Origin: Albula goreensis
Taxonomy: Eukaryota > Chordata > Actinopteri > Albuliformes > Albulidae
Direction: 5' to 3'
Assembly: GCA_022829145.1 (NCBI GenBank)
Contig: CM040741.1
Coordinates: 43,942,534 to 44,006,533, forward strand
Length of the DNA stretch: 64,000 nt
Shown here: piece after piece, positions 37,333 to 49,054 of the stretch
Layout of the letters: each line of letters begins with the position of its first letter
Numbering within the stretch: the stretch's first letter is position 1
Position numbers and translations under genes: made by a program
The notes under the pieces: generated by a model
Seen by the model: only the letters and a program-made list of their open reading frames with translations
What the model was told of the DNA's origin: nothing
Databases searched by the model: none

Positions 37333-39779
37333 TCACTTACCTACAGTCTTTCACCTACAGCCACAGAGTAATCGATGGCCCGTGTGAGCACACCATTACC
37401 AGCAATCTTGTTTGACTGAAAGAAATCATACGTCAGTTAAGTCTAGGGAAGGAAATAATGTATTGAAATGTTGTGTCAGGTACATTTTCTTGTTAATTGA
37501 GGGTCTTTTCTGTGAACATCCCCTCTACATGTAAGGAAATGCTCAAAGGCAGCAGTCTGCTGCTTGCTTGGCATTTTCCTGCATTTTGAACATGCTCATA
37601 CCATTATGTGGTTCTCTATTTGCTGTAATGTAAGTGTTTTTTGTTTTTCTTAATTGGCACTCCTTTCCCACAAGCCTTTCATGCCACCCTGCTTCCCCTG
37701 ACTGCTATCAACACATTCCATTTGCCGTTGAGCAAAAGTACTACTCAGAACATTCATCTTGAAATAGTGTAGAATTTTTGCAGGCGGGAAAACATTAAGA
37801 CCCAGGTAATGCATAGTTTATAGAGGTGCGTGGCCCGTTAGAACCTCTTCACTTTGATCGAGGTTCAGTTGCAGCGTTCAAAGTCTGTAATTTCACTTAG
37901 TTTTGATCCCCGTGCATTTGAATCTTGAATCTTCTGTTTTGGATTCCATGATGGCAGTGTGTTGACCATTCCGCGGATTCTTGGGATTTATTGATGCAGT
38001 TGCCCTGCATGCTGCCTCCTGTGAGAGAGAGAGTGCCTCAGGCCCTGATTTGCCGAAGCCGCAGTCGATTAGACACGAATAGATCGCTCGGCCGTGCTGT
38101 TTTCAGTGCAGCGAGTTTGATGTCCATTGGCGCTGACTGCTCCTCACACGGCAAAACCATTTGTAAAAGGTTCGGCCGAGAGTTCTAGAGCTCCACTGCA
38201 CAGTCTCCCTGTCTACACTCAGCCCAATTCTTTTTGGAGGCGGGGGTTGTATTTTTATGATAGGGTGCGAGAGGATGGCCAGTGCCCTAGGGACCTGATT
38301 AAATTTCATGTACAGTGCTTGGTGGAAAGAACTTTGGTAGTTAAGTTCTGTATCTGTCAGAGTGTAACATCTAAACCGTTTGTCTTCTCAGCTTTTAGCA
38401 GTTGCCTACTGAGTTTTTAAAACTAACCACAGACCCAGAAATATGGTTGCCCCACATAATGAAGTTTATTCACCCCAGAAATGCACAGTAGGTGTGAATC
38501 GCTGGTAATTATGGAGCTGGTGGAAGCTGGATGCTTTTTGGACATTTTTCTAAGCCACCATCAGTGCGGAGTAATTTAGATCATCCCATTCTATGCATAA
38601 ATATTACTTCAGTTTATTTTTATGCAGACTTGGTATTCTCAGAGCTTTCCATTAAAGAGATTTTGTTGCCTAATGTAATTCAGCCCCCATAGCCTGCTAC
38701 AGAATCATCCAGTAAATGAAGTTAATAACCATTTTAAACATTTAAATAGGGCTCAAAATCTTCCCCTTTCACATTCTTATACTGACACGTGGTACACTGT
38801 TCACTGTAAAACAGCAAAAAGATGGAGTCATGTTTGAGATCTTGAGCTGCTGATTCAAGTTCAAAGGCATTTTAAAAGCCCCCCCTCTATGCACTGTTCC
38901 TTCTTGTTCTACTTTTCAAGTTGCATTTCTTTAATATTGACATACTTCATCTGAAGGTTGTGACAATAAAGGAAAGTTTTGGGATCTTAGAAGCAGTTTT
39001 CTGAAGTATTCCCAACACTGTTGAGTCTCCAGGCATTTATAGTGTTGAATAGAGCAATCCCTCTGGCTTTGGGTTTCCTGCTGAACAGGGTGTTGCTGGG
39101 TAATTTCACAGTATCCTTTCATGAGGAGCCTTAGTATAGGAACACTGTAGAGCCCTGAAGTTCCAGAAATGAGGTCTGTCCAGGCATTTGTACATCAGGT
39201 TACTCTTCCCAGGGGCAACGGAACGGCCCTGAGGTTAAAGGTCACTGAGTCAATAGGGTACAATGTCAGAGCTAGAACAAGATTAGCACATGGTTTTGAG
39301 TTTCAGTGTTGTCACAGCTGACACCCAGTCCCCAAGCACCTGTATTCCTTTCTCTGTCCACACCTGCCTTTTATACTCCAATGACCAGCGTTGTTCTGGC
39401 AGTATAATTCTGTATGCCTTTAATCTTAGCTGTAATGTAATGGTGTGCGCAACATTCTTTCAGAGGGCACACACTGAACAGACAATGATAACAAGGACAT
39501 TGATGTTCATAAGTTCTGTTTGTTATTGTTACATGTCACTTTTATGATACAATGTCATAATATAATTTCTTTCATTTTTTTATTGGCTTGGATTGTCTCT
39601 CATGTATTGTGCACCATTGTTGTTGTGATTTCGAACCACTCCTCTTAATTAAAATAACAGTGTTTTGTGAGTCATATACATAGAGACAAGATAAAACATT
39701 TTTTTATGAGTGAAGAGGGTATAGAGAGTAGAGTTAATAATGGAAACACCAATGTATGAATATTTGTTAACTAACAAGA

Positions 39780-40080
39780 AGTCAGGGTGGGTCACCTTTG
39801 CTTCCAGAACAGCTTCAGTCTTCAGCTTCTTGGACATGTTATACATGTCTTTATCTGCTTAGATGTGATATTGGACCATTCCTCAAAAATGCATTTCTCT
39901 GAGAGAAATCAGAGTTGGACATCTGCTCTCTGCTCTCATAACATTAACATTGCTTCTGTTATGTTCAATAAAGCTTTTCATAAATGTTCAGTGATGCCAT
40001 GAAAGGTGTTTGACTTTGTCCTGGTGTTCATGAAACCACTTTTGTGTCATGAATTATACCTGAATTCATATCAACCATTT
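39780..40080. mobile_element. Probable decayed fish DNA-transposon fragment
   Basis: Ordered phrases GGGTCACCTTTGCTTCCAGA, ACAGCTTCAGTC, CTTGGACATG, GGACCATTCCTC and GTTCATGAAACCACTTTTGT resemble the 'antisense transposase' text of abundant fish DNA transposons. No intact frame or terminal inverted repeats are seen. The element is inside the arhgap24 intron and looks long inactive. Confidence 0.4.
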
Positions 40081-41963
40081 AAATGTTGGCTATTGCTGTT
40101 ACTGTTTTTTTTTCTTGAAAATCATTCCAGTGGGTCTGAGTATCTCTAAGGTTATTTTAACTTATTCCTTGGTGGAATATTTGATATTGTGTATTCCCTT
40201 TGACATGGTAATCTATTTGTTTTTGTAATGCTTGTGAAAATAATAATGGGAACAGAATGAGTTTAAATTTTTCATTTCATTTCTCAGTTGTCAATTTAGA
40301 GCTTTTTCACCAGCTTGTGAATGTTTCATTAGGGCAAGGAAAATTATTGTTTCCGTCCCTGAAGTACTTTCAAACATCTCTTACGTTGGCCTGTACACTG
40401 ATGCAATAAGGCAAAGAATTCGGCAAACAAATATGCGTTCCCCTCTCTTGCAGCGGTGGAGCCGAAGGGAGTGTTCTGTTGATTAGGTGGGAGATGTTTT
40501 TTAACAAATGGTTGCAATGTGCAGAAGGAGCTATGTCCACCTTGGGAGTTGTTACATCAGATATTCTCACTACAGGGGTTTGGAAAGTTGGCAGAGGCCC
40601 CTAAAAGAAGCAGGCAGGGCAGTAATAACCCTCACACAGCTCAACAGGTCATGTCCTCCTGTTGAGCGTTGGCTAGACAGACCTCCCTCTCACCTCTCCC
40701 AGAGCAGAATGTACACCTCAGGGTGCTGAAGGGAGCACGTCTCACAGGCATGTGTGCTTCTGAATCTGGAGGGCCGATCTCTTCCGGAAGCTGTTTTTCT
40801 GCAACTATTTCCCAAAATGGATTAAACTGTTCTGAAACTTGGAGCACAATGACGTGGGAAGGGGGTTGGTGGTTCTTGAGGGACGTGGAGCAACACTGGA
40901 ACATAACTGCTAATACTTAAAACAAGCCATCGGGCCTGTTTACAGCTCAACAGCTTAAAAGGATGCCTGTTGTATGCCTTGATAAGAGCAACACAGGGAT
41001 CTGTAAGATGTCGGTAGGGGACTATGGTGGACAGGAGTCATGGAAATTTGTCTGGAAAAGCCTTTGGACACATGAAATCCTGGGAAGATTTGAGAGGCCA
41101 GCTGCACCTGCACATGCTAAAGGGAGCCATTCATTGTGCGCTATAATGCTGGAATTCTGTGCAGTTGCAGTAAAAATTGGAGCAGCCTGCTCTCACTGTG
41201 GGAAATGGGGATTTGGTGCAGCAGCTCTTCTGCAGAGCTAACAAACACATGTAGATGAGGGGAAAAAGCTAAATCTGAATACAGGTCTTGATCAACATCC
41301 CAGTGATTAACACTGTCACAGCAGACTTTTAAAAAGCCCTGTCAGAATTCCCTTGTTTGCTTTTAAGTGAAACCGAGGCTGACTTCGCTTTTGCTTTGTA
41401 GAAGAAGTCTTAGTCGGGTGGGGTGTTTTATACTGTACTGAACTGAAATGAACTGTTAATAAGGATATGCCGACCTGTCTAGCTCTGATTTGCTGTAGTG
41501 TATGTGTCTTTTAATGGGGAGGAGTGGGGTAACATGTTCAGGATAAACCCCAATGTTGAAAATGAACAGGGCAGATATTTTGGGCTCAGATACATTTAAA
41601 TGATTACATACCAGACAGACTTCAGATTTAAGAAGGAATTCAAGTGGAATGTGGAACAGACGTAGCTGAAAGAATGAAAGAAATGTCAGTAGTTCACAAA
41701 GAGGAAATAACAATGAAAATGTCAACAGGGAATCATTGCTCCAGTGGGTGAAATCCTGGAAGAGCTGTTTTTTTGAGCCACAACCAGAGCTTTCATTTTT
41801 TTTTTTTTTGGAAATCAATAATAGCAAGAAGTTAATGAAAGTGAAATTCACATAAGAGCCAAAAAGCCCACAGGAGCAGGTTTTCATATCTCTACATGAG
41901 TTACCTGCCACCACAGCTGCTTGTGACATCGACTATGCTGGTTATTGAGCGTTGCTCCCCAAT

Positions 41964-42075
41964 ATGCTGGAACATAGAGATTTCAAATTGACCACCTTGG
42001 GTGCACTGACATACCACGGTTTTATTAATAAAAGCATCTACCGGAAAATTAGGAATTGTGTCAGCTTCAGGAAGG
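41964..42075 (+). CDS. arhgap24: arhgap24 alternative first coding exon (PH-lacking isoform)
   Basis: From the ATG at 41964 the exon encodes 37 residues ending FINKSIYRKIRNCVSFRK, then one base of a Gly codon and the donor G|GTGAGT. Human ARHGAP24 isoform 2 begins, as I recall, with a 37-residue segment ending FIPKTTYRRIKRCFSFRK. Length, basic tail and splice phase (1) all agree, and the junction restores the Gly of GIFGQK in the exon at 43882. An in-frame TGA at 41946 blocks a longer start. The resulting protein lacks the PH domain and is predicted at 659 residues. No TATA box is evident upstream, so this promoter is inferred only from the exon. Confidence 0.85.
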
Positions 42076-42602
42076 GTGAGTTTAATAATTATGCACAGCT
42101 AAAACAGTGTGGGCTTGGGAATAATTTCATGGGGTGCATACCAAACAAATGGATGGCTTGCATATGACATATATGGACATATATTAAATATTATTTTGTA
42201 TTGAATTTTTATGAAGATCATATGCTATGTTACAAATCAGTGGTCACTTAATATCACATGGTTTAGAAAGTATAAACAGAAATTTTGTGTATTTGTGGAC
42301 TGTCTTTAATGTCCCTGATAGCTGTAACACAGTTGATGAAATACATTTATAATTAGTTTTTATTTAGATTAATTGTTTTTGCTATTATACTTGATAAAGG
42401 CCTGTGGAAGTAATTGATTTTGCCATTGAAAATACATATATTGATTCCTAGGGTAGAAAATAGTTTGTGATGCCGATTGTAGTGGCTCTAGCTACATTGT
42501 TCACATTTTTAATTGGTGTAATCTCTGATTGAAAGGAATAAATTGCTTTGAAATGTCATCCCTAGTCAAAGTTGTGGACACAAAATGAGAATACTAGAGG
42601 TT

Positions 42603-42638
<36 letters not shown>

Positions 42639-43881
42639 CAGGGAGCCCTTTTGAGACCCTTCCTCTGTGACTGTGCCTCTTGTTGATTGTGCTGCGTGTA
42701 TGAGGTTGTTTTATGCATAGCGGCTGCAAAGTAAGCTTTCAGGAAGCCCAGCTTAATCCTCCCTTGTACACAGGCCACATGAGATCCCTTGAATTTGAAT
42801 CTCACTTTTTCTGAGTGCCACAGACAAAAGGACAGAGTGGAAACAGGAAGTTTGAGATTTAATCACTTTTCTTTTTTCCTTTAACAGATTTTTTTGGGTT
42901 TGTGGGAATACATATTCTTGAGTGCAGTGCAGTGAATCATAGCATTGGGGGAGTAGCAGTTGGATTAAATCTAAAAAGCAGGTCTTTTAACCTCACTCAG
43001 TACCCTTTGATGTTGCTCCATGTTTCTTTTTCAACCTCAAATGCCTAATGAAGGAACATTTTTGTTTCTTCAATGCCTTTTTTGTGTGATTTCACACTAC
43101 TCTAGATGTTTCCGGCTGATCTGTTAAATGCCTGTTGACATTGCAATAATCTTTCATGGTAGTTGGTATTTCAGTGTACCAAAAAGTCTTCAGCGATATC
43201 AGTTTATTCCTCATGAATAATTGATATACATAGACATTTTGTTTTGGTTAGAGTAACCTGTCTTCCATTAACTGAAGTATTTTTGTGGTTGAAACCTGTG
43301 AATGTAGAGATCTGGGTCTTTGCATTAGCAGGTCTGTAGATAGAAAATCATTTCAATTAACATAGTACAAAATTCACAAAACACACATAATAAAATGGAG
43401 CAGAGTGCTGTGACATCCACTGTGCTCACAGTAAATATGAGCTGCATAGAGGTGCGTGCATAATTAGCAGTGTAAGTGCTGATATTGATTTCCTTGATTG
43501 CCCCTATTATCTTTGTTTCCTTTACAGAAAATACAACTGCACAGTATATTGCATAATGTACAGCTGTATGGCGGTCACAAGGACTAATTAGGTGTCAGCT
43601 CTGAAGATAGTGGCTTGTACATTTAGCAGCAATGTTATAACTAATGGTATAACTGATTTCATTTCTTTGACATTATTAAGCCATGTGTCTTTGTACTGGA
43701 TCTAGTGTTTTCAGAAGCACCTATTCTATTAACAGAAAGACATGGACAGACACATTTATCTCATTCTTTGTGCTTAGGGAAGCACATTAGTCATTCATTT
43801 ACAGCTGTGTATATTCATTTACATAGCATTTAACTAGTCGTACAAAAATCACAAATGTATGTGTATTTCTGTCTCCCTCAG
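42076..43881 (+). other. arhgap24: Intron of arhgap24 (distal part)
   Basis: This intronic sequence ends with the tract TCTGTCTCCCTCAG at 43881. It contains a long GT microsatellite; nothing else could be recognised. Confidence 0.85.
42605..42637 (+). repeat. (GT)16 microsatellite
   Basis: 33 nt of uninterrupted alternating G and T inside an arhgap24 intron, of the kind that is usually length-polymorphic. Confidence 0.97.
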
Positions 43882-44089
43882 GTATCTTTGGTCAGAAGCT
43901 TGAGGAGACGGTACGCTATGAGAGGCGGTTTGGGAACAAGCTGGCCCCCATGCTGGTGGAGCAGTGTGTGGACTTCATCCGTCAGTGGGGCCTGCGGGAG
44001 GAGGGGCTGTTCCGCCTGCCGGGTCAGGCCAACCTGGTCAAGGAGCTGCAGGACGCCTTCGACTGCGGCGAGAAGCCCTCCTTCGACTG
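43882..44089 (+). CDS. arhgap24: arhgap24 exon: start of RhoGAP domain with arginine finger
   Basis: The exon encodes [20 protein letters not shown], then the RhoGAP core with [20 protein letters not shown] and CGEKPSFD. The Arg in GLFRLPG (codon 44013-44015) is the arginine finger that RhoGAPs insert into the GTPase site to speed GTP hydrolysis; FilGAP acts mainly on Rac1. The Lys in LVKEL is the second conserved catalytic-site residue of the fold. The exon starts after CTCCCTCAG and ends GACTG|GTACGG, phase 2. Both the PH-containing and the PH-lacking forms must use it. Its GC content is far above that of the surrounding introns. Confidence 0.95.
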
Positions 44090-45542
44090 GTACGGCAGCA
44101 TCCTCTCTGAGCCGCAGAACATCCCCCGCACTGAGAGTCTCATTTGAGCTCCTCTGATCAAATCCCATCTTTTAATCCGAGCTGATTGGGATTCATTACA
44201 GAGCCCAGACGGGACGTGCTAACTCGTTCCCTGCAGGAGTACTTCGGCAAACACTCGCGCAGAATTGACTGGTGAGGAATGTTCACCTCGGCCTTGAGAA
44301 CAGAGAATTAGCACCGGCTGAGTGAGCTGGACAGCTCGAACTTTCTGCTGATCTGGGTGTCGCTCTGCGTCCTGAGCTGAGCTGCATGGTTCGGATTGGG
44401 ATGTGTTGATATATGCGCCTGGCACAGCCCCAACTGGGCACAGTGGCCATCTGTGGGCTTAAGAAAACTCCCTCCTGTAGATCCATGCATAATTTATCTG
44501 TCTGCAAGGGCAGAGGTTTGGGGAGGAAGCAATGAGCGTGCCCAGTGCCTCACCCTGTCCGACTTCCAATTTCCTGGTTCTCCACAGCTAAAACAAGGGT
44601 TTCTTGTTATCAGTATCTCCTGCCATGAAGAGCAATAAAATTACAATATGGCACACATTTGAGGGCAATAAAGTGTGTGTGCATAAATCACTGTATTTCT
44701 AAAATATTAAGATATTTTTTATTGATTACTAATTATACATTAATAAAAAAATATATGTTTTTTTGGGACAAGGTAATATTTTAGTATAAACCATGTTTAT
44801 TGTTGGAATATTAGAGTTCAGTTAACTTTTCCATACAAGAGGAAAAATATCCAGCTCACTAAGAACTATGAAAATATCTCAAAAATCTGAATAAATAACT
44901 TGATTTGCCAGCTTTGTACTGCATGTTAAAGTCTGTTCATCAAATATGCATCACCCTGTAGAACACTGCCATTGAGTTGCTAAATATAAAACCTTCACTG
45001 CAAGCTGAGGACGGAAGACAGGGCTGTATTTTTACAGCTCTTTAACACAGCTCGCGTTGAGCGGAGGTGATAATTGGAACCACGCATTGTGAGGGGAAAC
45101 GCACCACAAAGGCAGAGCTGACAGGCCGTTCAAACCGAGCTCGTCCCGCAGCTTGCCGAGCCGCAGCATTCGCTGGAGAGCCGCGACACTGTCCATAACT
45201 CAGCAGTGGCGTGGTCACACATGAAGGATAGGGCCGCCCCCTCTGCCACTCCCACCCCCGAGGGAGGCTATAAATTGTGTCTGTTTGGGTGTATCAGATC
45301 TCCAGCTGTATATCACGCTCCCACACGGTAGGCGGGTGACAGATGGTGTACGTGCGCTCGTCCCGCAGCATGTGATCACATCCACTCGCTGTGATTTAAG
45401 GCTCGGTTCCGCTCACACTTTGCTTTATGTTGTTGGGGATTTATTGGGGCACGACTGCAAAACCGCCCCCCACTCTGCATATGCCTGTCATGCATTGTGC
45501 TCAGTTGTTGCTTTCTCCCTCTGCTCCCTCGCACCTTCGCAG
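44090..45542 (+). other. arhgap24: Intron of arhgap24
   Basis: The intron starts with GTACGG and ends with CGCACCTTCGCAG. The distal part (about 45000-45540) is CpG-richer than the rest. The open frames here are not supported as exons. Confidence 0.85.
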
Positions 45543-45675
45543 TAATACGGACGTGCATACGGTTGCCTCCCTGCTCAAGCTGTATTTGAGGGAGCTTCCT
45601 GAGCCCGTCATCCCCTTCGCCAAATATGAGGAGTTCCTCTCCTGCACTAAACTCCTCAGCAAGGACGAAGAATCC
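45543..45675 (+). CDS. arhgap24: arhgap24 exon: central RhoGAP domain
   Basis: The exon encodes [20 protein letters not shown], then [20 protein letters not shown] and DEES. This is the [12 protein letters not shown](L/V)(I/V)P signature shared by RhoGAP domains and is nearly identical to ARHGAP22/24/25. The phase-2 entry completes a codon (TG+T) read as Cys, and the exon ends in phase 0 at TCC|GTAAGT. The first base after the AG at 45541-45542 is T, so the join is fixed by the acceptor. Confidence 0.94.
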
Positions 45676-47433
45676 GTAAGTGTCTCAAGCATGTCTGTGG
45701 TCCAAAGGGTGACTTGCCAAAACATGCAATGATCCTGAAGACCATTCTGCATGTGAAAGGCTAATTTAATTAGTAGTGAAATAGGACAGCACTGAGGTCA
45801 GTAGTAGTGGTTAGGGTGGCTGTCACTCTGCTTATATGTTCAAATCCAAGGGAAGGAAGCAAAATGCCTGCCCAGTTTATCCCTCAATAAACCTCCAGGG
45901 CAATGTATAGGTATTAGGAACATATAAAGTTGTGCACTGTAAGGTACTCTGGATGAAGGTGTCAGTCAACCATGGTTTCTGCTAGACAAAATCTGCATTT
46001 GGCACTACCTTATCGGATTAATGTAAAATATATCTATATATCTGATATGTATCTGACATAGTGTATGTTGAAGTGCACAAATATTGTGTGAGAACGATGA
46101 AAATATGTTGATCATGATAATTTTATTTTTTATTTGCTTACAAGTAGTAAAATGTCAGTAAAATACACAGGCCACTTTCAATATTCTTTACAAAAATTTT
46201 TAATCAGTTTTGTGAAATAAATTTCATCCTCATGTGAAATAAATTTTAGTGATCATATATAGACCAACAATTATCTGTCTAATGAAATCTCAGCTGTAAA
46301 GTAAAAACTAATAGATACTGTGAATTGTAACTGTTGTATTTTCAGTTCTGTCTTTTATACGTTGTTTAAAATTGGAAGACAGCCTCTTGATGTCGGCTCT
46401 TGAGCTCGTGCTCAGCAGAATAGAGAGCATCTTCAGCACATGCGTGGTTCTGCTCTCCCTCTGCATTTTCATGGTTTCAGTCTGTAGCTTTGCTGATGTG
46501 CTGCTCTTTGCCCCTAGTCTGTGCCCCTCCCTTACAGTCTTTTTTACACCACGGCTTTGTTGTGCACATCTGTACCTCAGCCATGCAAATTGGGTTTCAT
46601 TTACACCACAAGGCAAAATCAGCCGAAAAAACTACCCCCATGTCTGCTTTCATCTGCCATCAACCACCCTCCTGTATCTTATGGGTTAAAGCCACAGAGC
46701 AGAGGAGGCTGATAGCAAATACCTACAGTATCACTTCAAACAAATTTTACAAAAGGCTTTAAATCATAAAAGGTGCTATAGCGCGGTGACATCCATCTGG
46801 CTCACAGTAAATACAATCACGTCTCTGAATTGCCGAAAGATTGAATTGAAGAAACAACACCAAAGAGTTTTGGCCTTATTTCTCAGATGATTTTCCTGCA
46901 TCTAGTATATCCCCAGGAATTGTTTTCTTGAAAGAACAATGTCAAACAGAACAAAGGACTCTAGAGAATCTATGACACCTCAAATAATGGCATTCATAAG
47001 GAACCCTGTGAGATCACCATGTATTATATAACTGTCAGAATTCACTGGAGGAATGAGCACTGACTACCATAAGATCTTCAACTGATTTTTGCTGATTAAA
47101 ATCTGATTTAAATTTATTTTGTGCTGTATGTGAAAATAATGTGCACAGAGGAGAAGTCTTACTGCTGTCTTATTAATAATTTAAGAAATAAGCAGCAATA
47201 TGAATTTTTAATGCCTGTCTGAAACCCTGAGATCGTAAGACAAAATGGAGGCCTCAGTAAATGACCAACAAATAAACTGAATTATTTACAATTACTGTAG
47301 TACTTTAATGACTGATCAGATTAAGATGTAATGTCTTTTAATGGCCATGGCATTTGAGACCCCATTGCCATAACTTGTGAATAAGAAGTTTTCACATTCA
47401 TGTAATGTAGTAAAAATGTATTTATTTTTCAAG
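45676..47433 (+). other. arhgap24: Intron of arhgap24
   Basis: The intron starts GTAAGT and ends TTATTTTTCAAG. It carries a SINE-like relic near 45931-45970. Overlapping open frames at 46372-46762 have no recognisable product. Confidence 0.85.
45931..45970 (+). repeat. SINE-like tail relic, second copy
   Basis: TGCACTGTAAGGTACTCTGG followed by ATGAAGGTGTCAGTCAAC resembles the common fish motif TGTAAGTCGCTCTGGATAAG followed by AGCGTCTGCTAAATG. It is the same family as 34738-34796 but on the opposite strand, and strongly diverged. Confidence 0.45.
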
Positions 47434-47507
47434 GGAATGAAGGAATTGCGGAAGCTAGTAGAAAGCCTACCTCCAGTCAACTACAATCTGCTGAAATATA
47501 TTTGCAG
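47434..47507 (+). CDS. arhgap24: arhgap24 exon: RhoGAP domain helix segment
   Basis: A 74-nt exon encoding [20 protein letters not shown] and then KYIC plus two bases of an Arg codon. The [16 protein letters not shown] stretch is the conserved RhoGAP helix that supports the catalytic pocket. It enters in phase 0 after TTTTTCAAG and leaves in phase 2 at TGCAG|GTACAT. The next intron is only 101 bp. Confidence 0.94.
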
Positions 47508-47608
47508 GTACATTTTTATGAGTTTTTACTTTCTCAAAAGCATATAAAACACCAATACAAAGCAATTGTGCATTTCTGTACACTAATTGTGCTGATTCTC
47601 TTTTTTAG

Positions 47609-47730
47609 GTTTCTTGATGAAGTTCAGTCCTATTCAGGTGTGAATAAAATGAGTGTGCAGAACCTGGCAACTGTATTTGGGCCTAACATTCTGAGACCTA
47701 AGATAGAGGACCCTGTCGCTATTATGGAAG
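47609..47730 (+). CDS. arhgap24: arhgap24 exon: end of RhoGAP domain
   Basis: The exon encodes [20 protein letters not shown], then [20 protein letters not shown] and the first base of Gly. The Asn-Lys-Met and [10 protein letters not shown] motifs are RhoGAP hallmarks; the Asn in FGPN takes part in GTPase contact in this family. The acceptor is CTCTTTTTTAG and the donor GAAG|GTAAGC, phase 1. Confidence 0.95.
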
Positions 47731-47967
47731 GTAAGCATGGTTCATTGTTTGTGTGCACAACTGTTTTTCTCAGAATGTATTCAATAAGTTATTAATGTTA
47801 TGATTTCCTTATATATTTATGACTGTGGAAAGACAATTTTGGTAAAAATTCAGATCACTTTGTAGGAGCATCTTTATACTTCCACAGGGTTGAGTTCTAG
47901 TACACATCCTGAAACAGAATAAGCAATGAGTTGTTACCGTACACTGAAATTATTCTGGCTCTTGCAG

Positions 47968-49054
47968 GTACAGTGCTGGTGCAGCAGTTGATGTCAGTCC
48001 TGATTGGGAGGCACGATGTGCTCTTTCCCAAAGATGAGGACAGCCCGACAGCCCTGGAGCTCTGCAACAACAACAACGAGGTACAGAGGAAGCCGACAGC
48101 AGGCCAGCTCCAGAACAGGGAGAACAACAACACGGCTGGGATGCGGCAATGCACCTGGGAAACACCCGAGTCGCCCCATAGGGCCGCCGTGGACAACGGC
48201 TCGCCCACTCTGCTGGGGGGCCACCGCTCCAGCAGCCCACGGAACAGCCTGGCAAGCAAGTTTGATTTGACCAGAAGCCCACCCCTCACGGTGAAGAAGA
48301 ACCCTGCCTTCAACAAAGGCAGCGGCATAGTCACAAATGGGTCCTTCAGCAGTTCCTCTGCCGACACCCAAGAGAAGAGCCAAACTCTCCCCAGCACGGG
48401 CACGCAGGCCCGACGCACCGCCTCGCTCAAGGGCTCGGGCACCAAGATGGGCACTAGCGGCGTCCCCAACGGCGGCGTGCGCATGGGCGTCTCCAGCACC
48501 GATGTGGTGAACGGGACGCTCACGGGGCGGAATGGGCTCTGGTTGCCCAATGGCTATGTGACTCTGAGGGACAATAAGCCCAAGGACTGCCCGGCGAGCG
48601 AGCAGTCGGCCCAGCAGAACCGCCTCTCCACCTACGACAACGTTCAGCAGCAGAGCCTCCCCAGCAGCGGCTGTGAGGACAAGCAGAGCGTGGACAGCGC
48701 CACCTGGTCCACCTCGTCCTGTGAGATCTCCCTGCCCGACAACTCCACATCCTGCCGCTCCTCCACCACCACCTGCCCAGAACAGGACTTCTTCGGGGGT
48801 CAGTACGAGGACCCCGTCTTGGACACACCCGCGCACGAGGAGCTGGGCCAACAGGGGGAGTTTGGGCCTGAGGGGAAGGTGGACCGCAGGAATGTAGGTG
48901 GGCGAGGGAGCCGGGCCACCAGCAGCAGCGACAACAGCGAGACGTTTGTGGTGAACAATGGCGCCAGCAGCCACAGTGCCCTGCACAGTCTGGTGGCAAG
49001 CTTGAAGCAGGAGATGCTGAAGCAGAAGACAGAGTATGAGGCCAGGATAAAGAG
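47968..49054 (+). CDS. arhgap24: arhgap24 large exon: end of GAP domain and Ser/Asn-rich linker
   Basis: A 1087-nt exon encoding TVLVQQLMSVLIGRHDVLFP, then a long low-complexity linker rich in Ser, Asn, Thr and Pro. Blocks I recognise from ARHGAP24 include RSPPLTVKKNPAFNKGSGIV, WLPNGYVTLRDNK, NRLSTYDNV, SATWSTSSCEISLP, CPEQDFFGG and RATSSSDNSETFV. It ends with the start of a coiled coil (HSALHSLVASLKQEM). In FilGAP this linker carries ROCK-type phosphorylation sites that control GAP activity. It enters in phase 1 (GCAG|GT) and leaves in phase 2 (AAGAG|GTAAAT). GC content is high, which produces long antisense open frames that are only shadows. Confidence 0.96.

Larger units (their letters stand above)
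37144..41963 (+). other. arhgap24: Intron of arhgap24 (proximal part)
   Basis: The intron starts with GTCAGT and, for the PH-containing form, runs to 43881. It contains a repeat relic near 37280-37332, a CpG-richer patch at 37960-38260, a transposon relic at about 39780-40080, and the alternative first exon at 41964-42075. The 157-codon open frame on the - strand at 41456-41929 matches nothing I know. Confidence 0.75.

Noticed and set aside
41456-41929. 157-codon open frame on the - strand
   Set aside because: It lies in an intron, includes a poly-Lys stretch from a T run, has no recognisable domain and no supporting splice context.
43882-44147. Continuous open frame beyond the donor at 44089
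   Set aside because: The frame runs 19 codons into the intron ([19 protein letters not shown]) before a stop. This does not resemble the RhoGAP domain, which resumes correctly at 45543, so it is intron read-through.
47994-48986. 330-codon open frame on the - strand
   Set aside because: It is antisense to the GC-rich large arhgap24 exon, is low in complexity, and matches no family. It is a shadow of the real coding strand.
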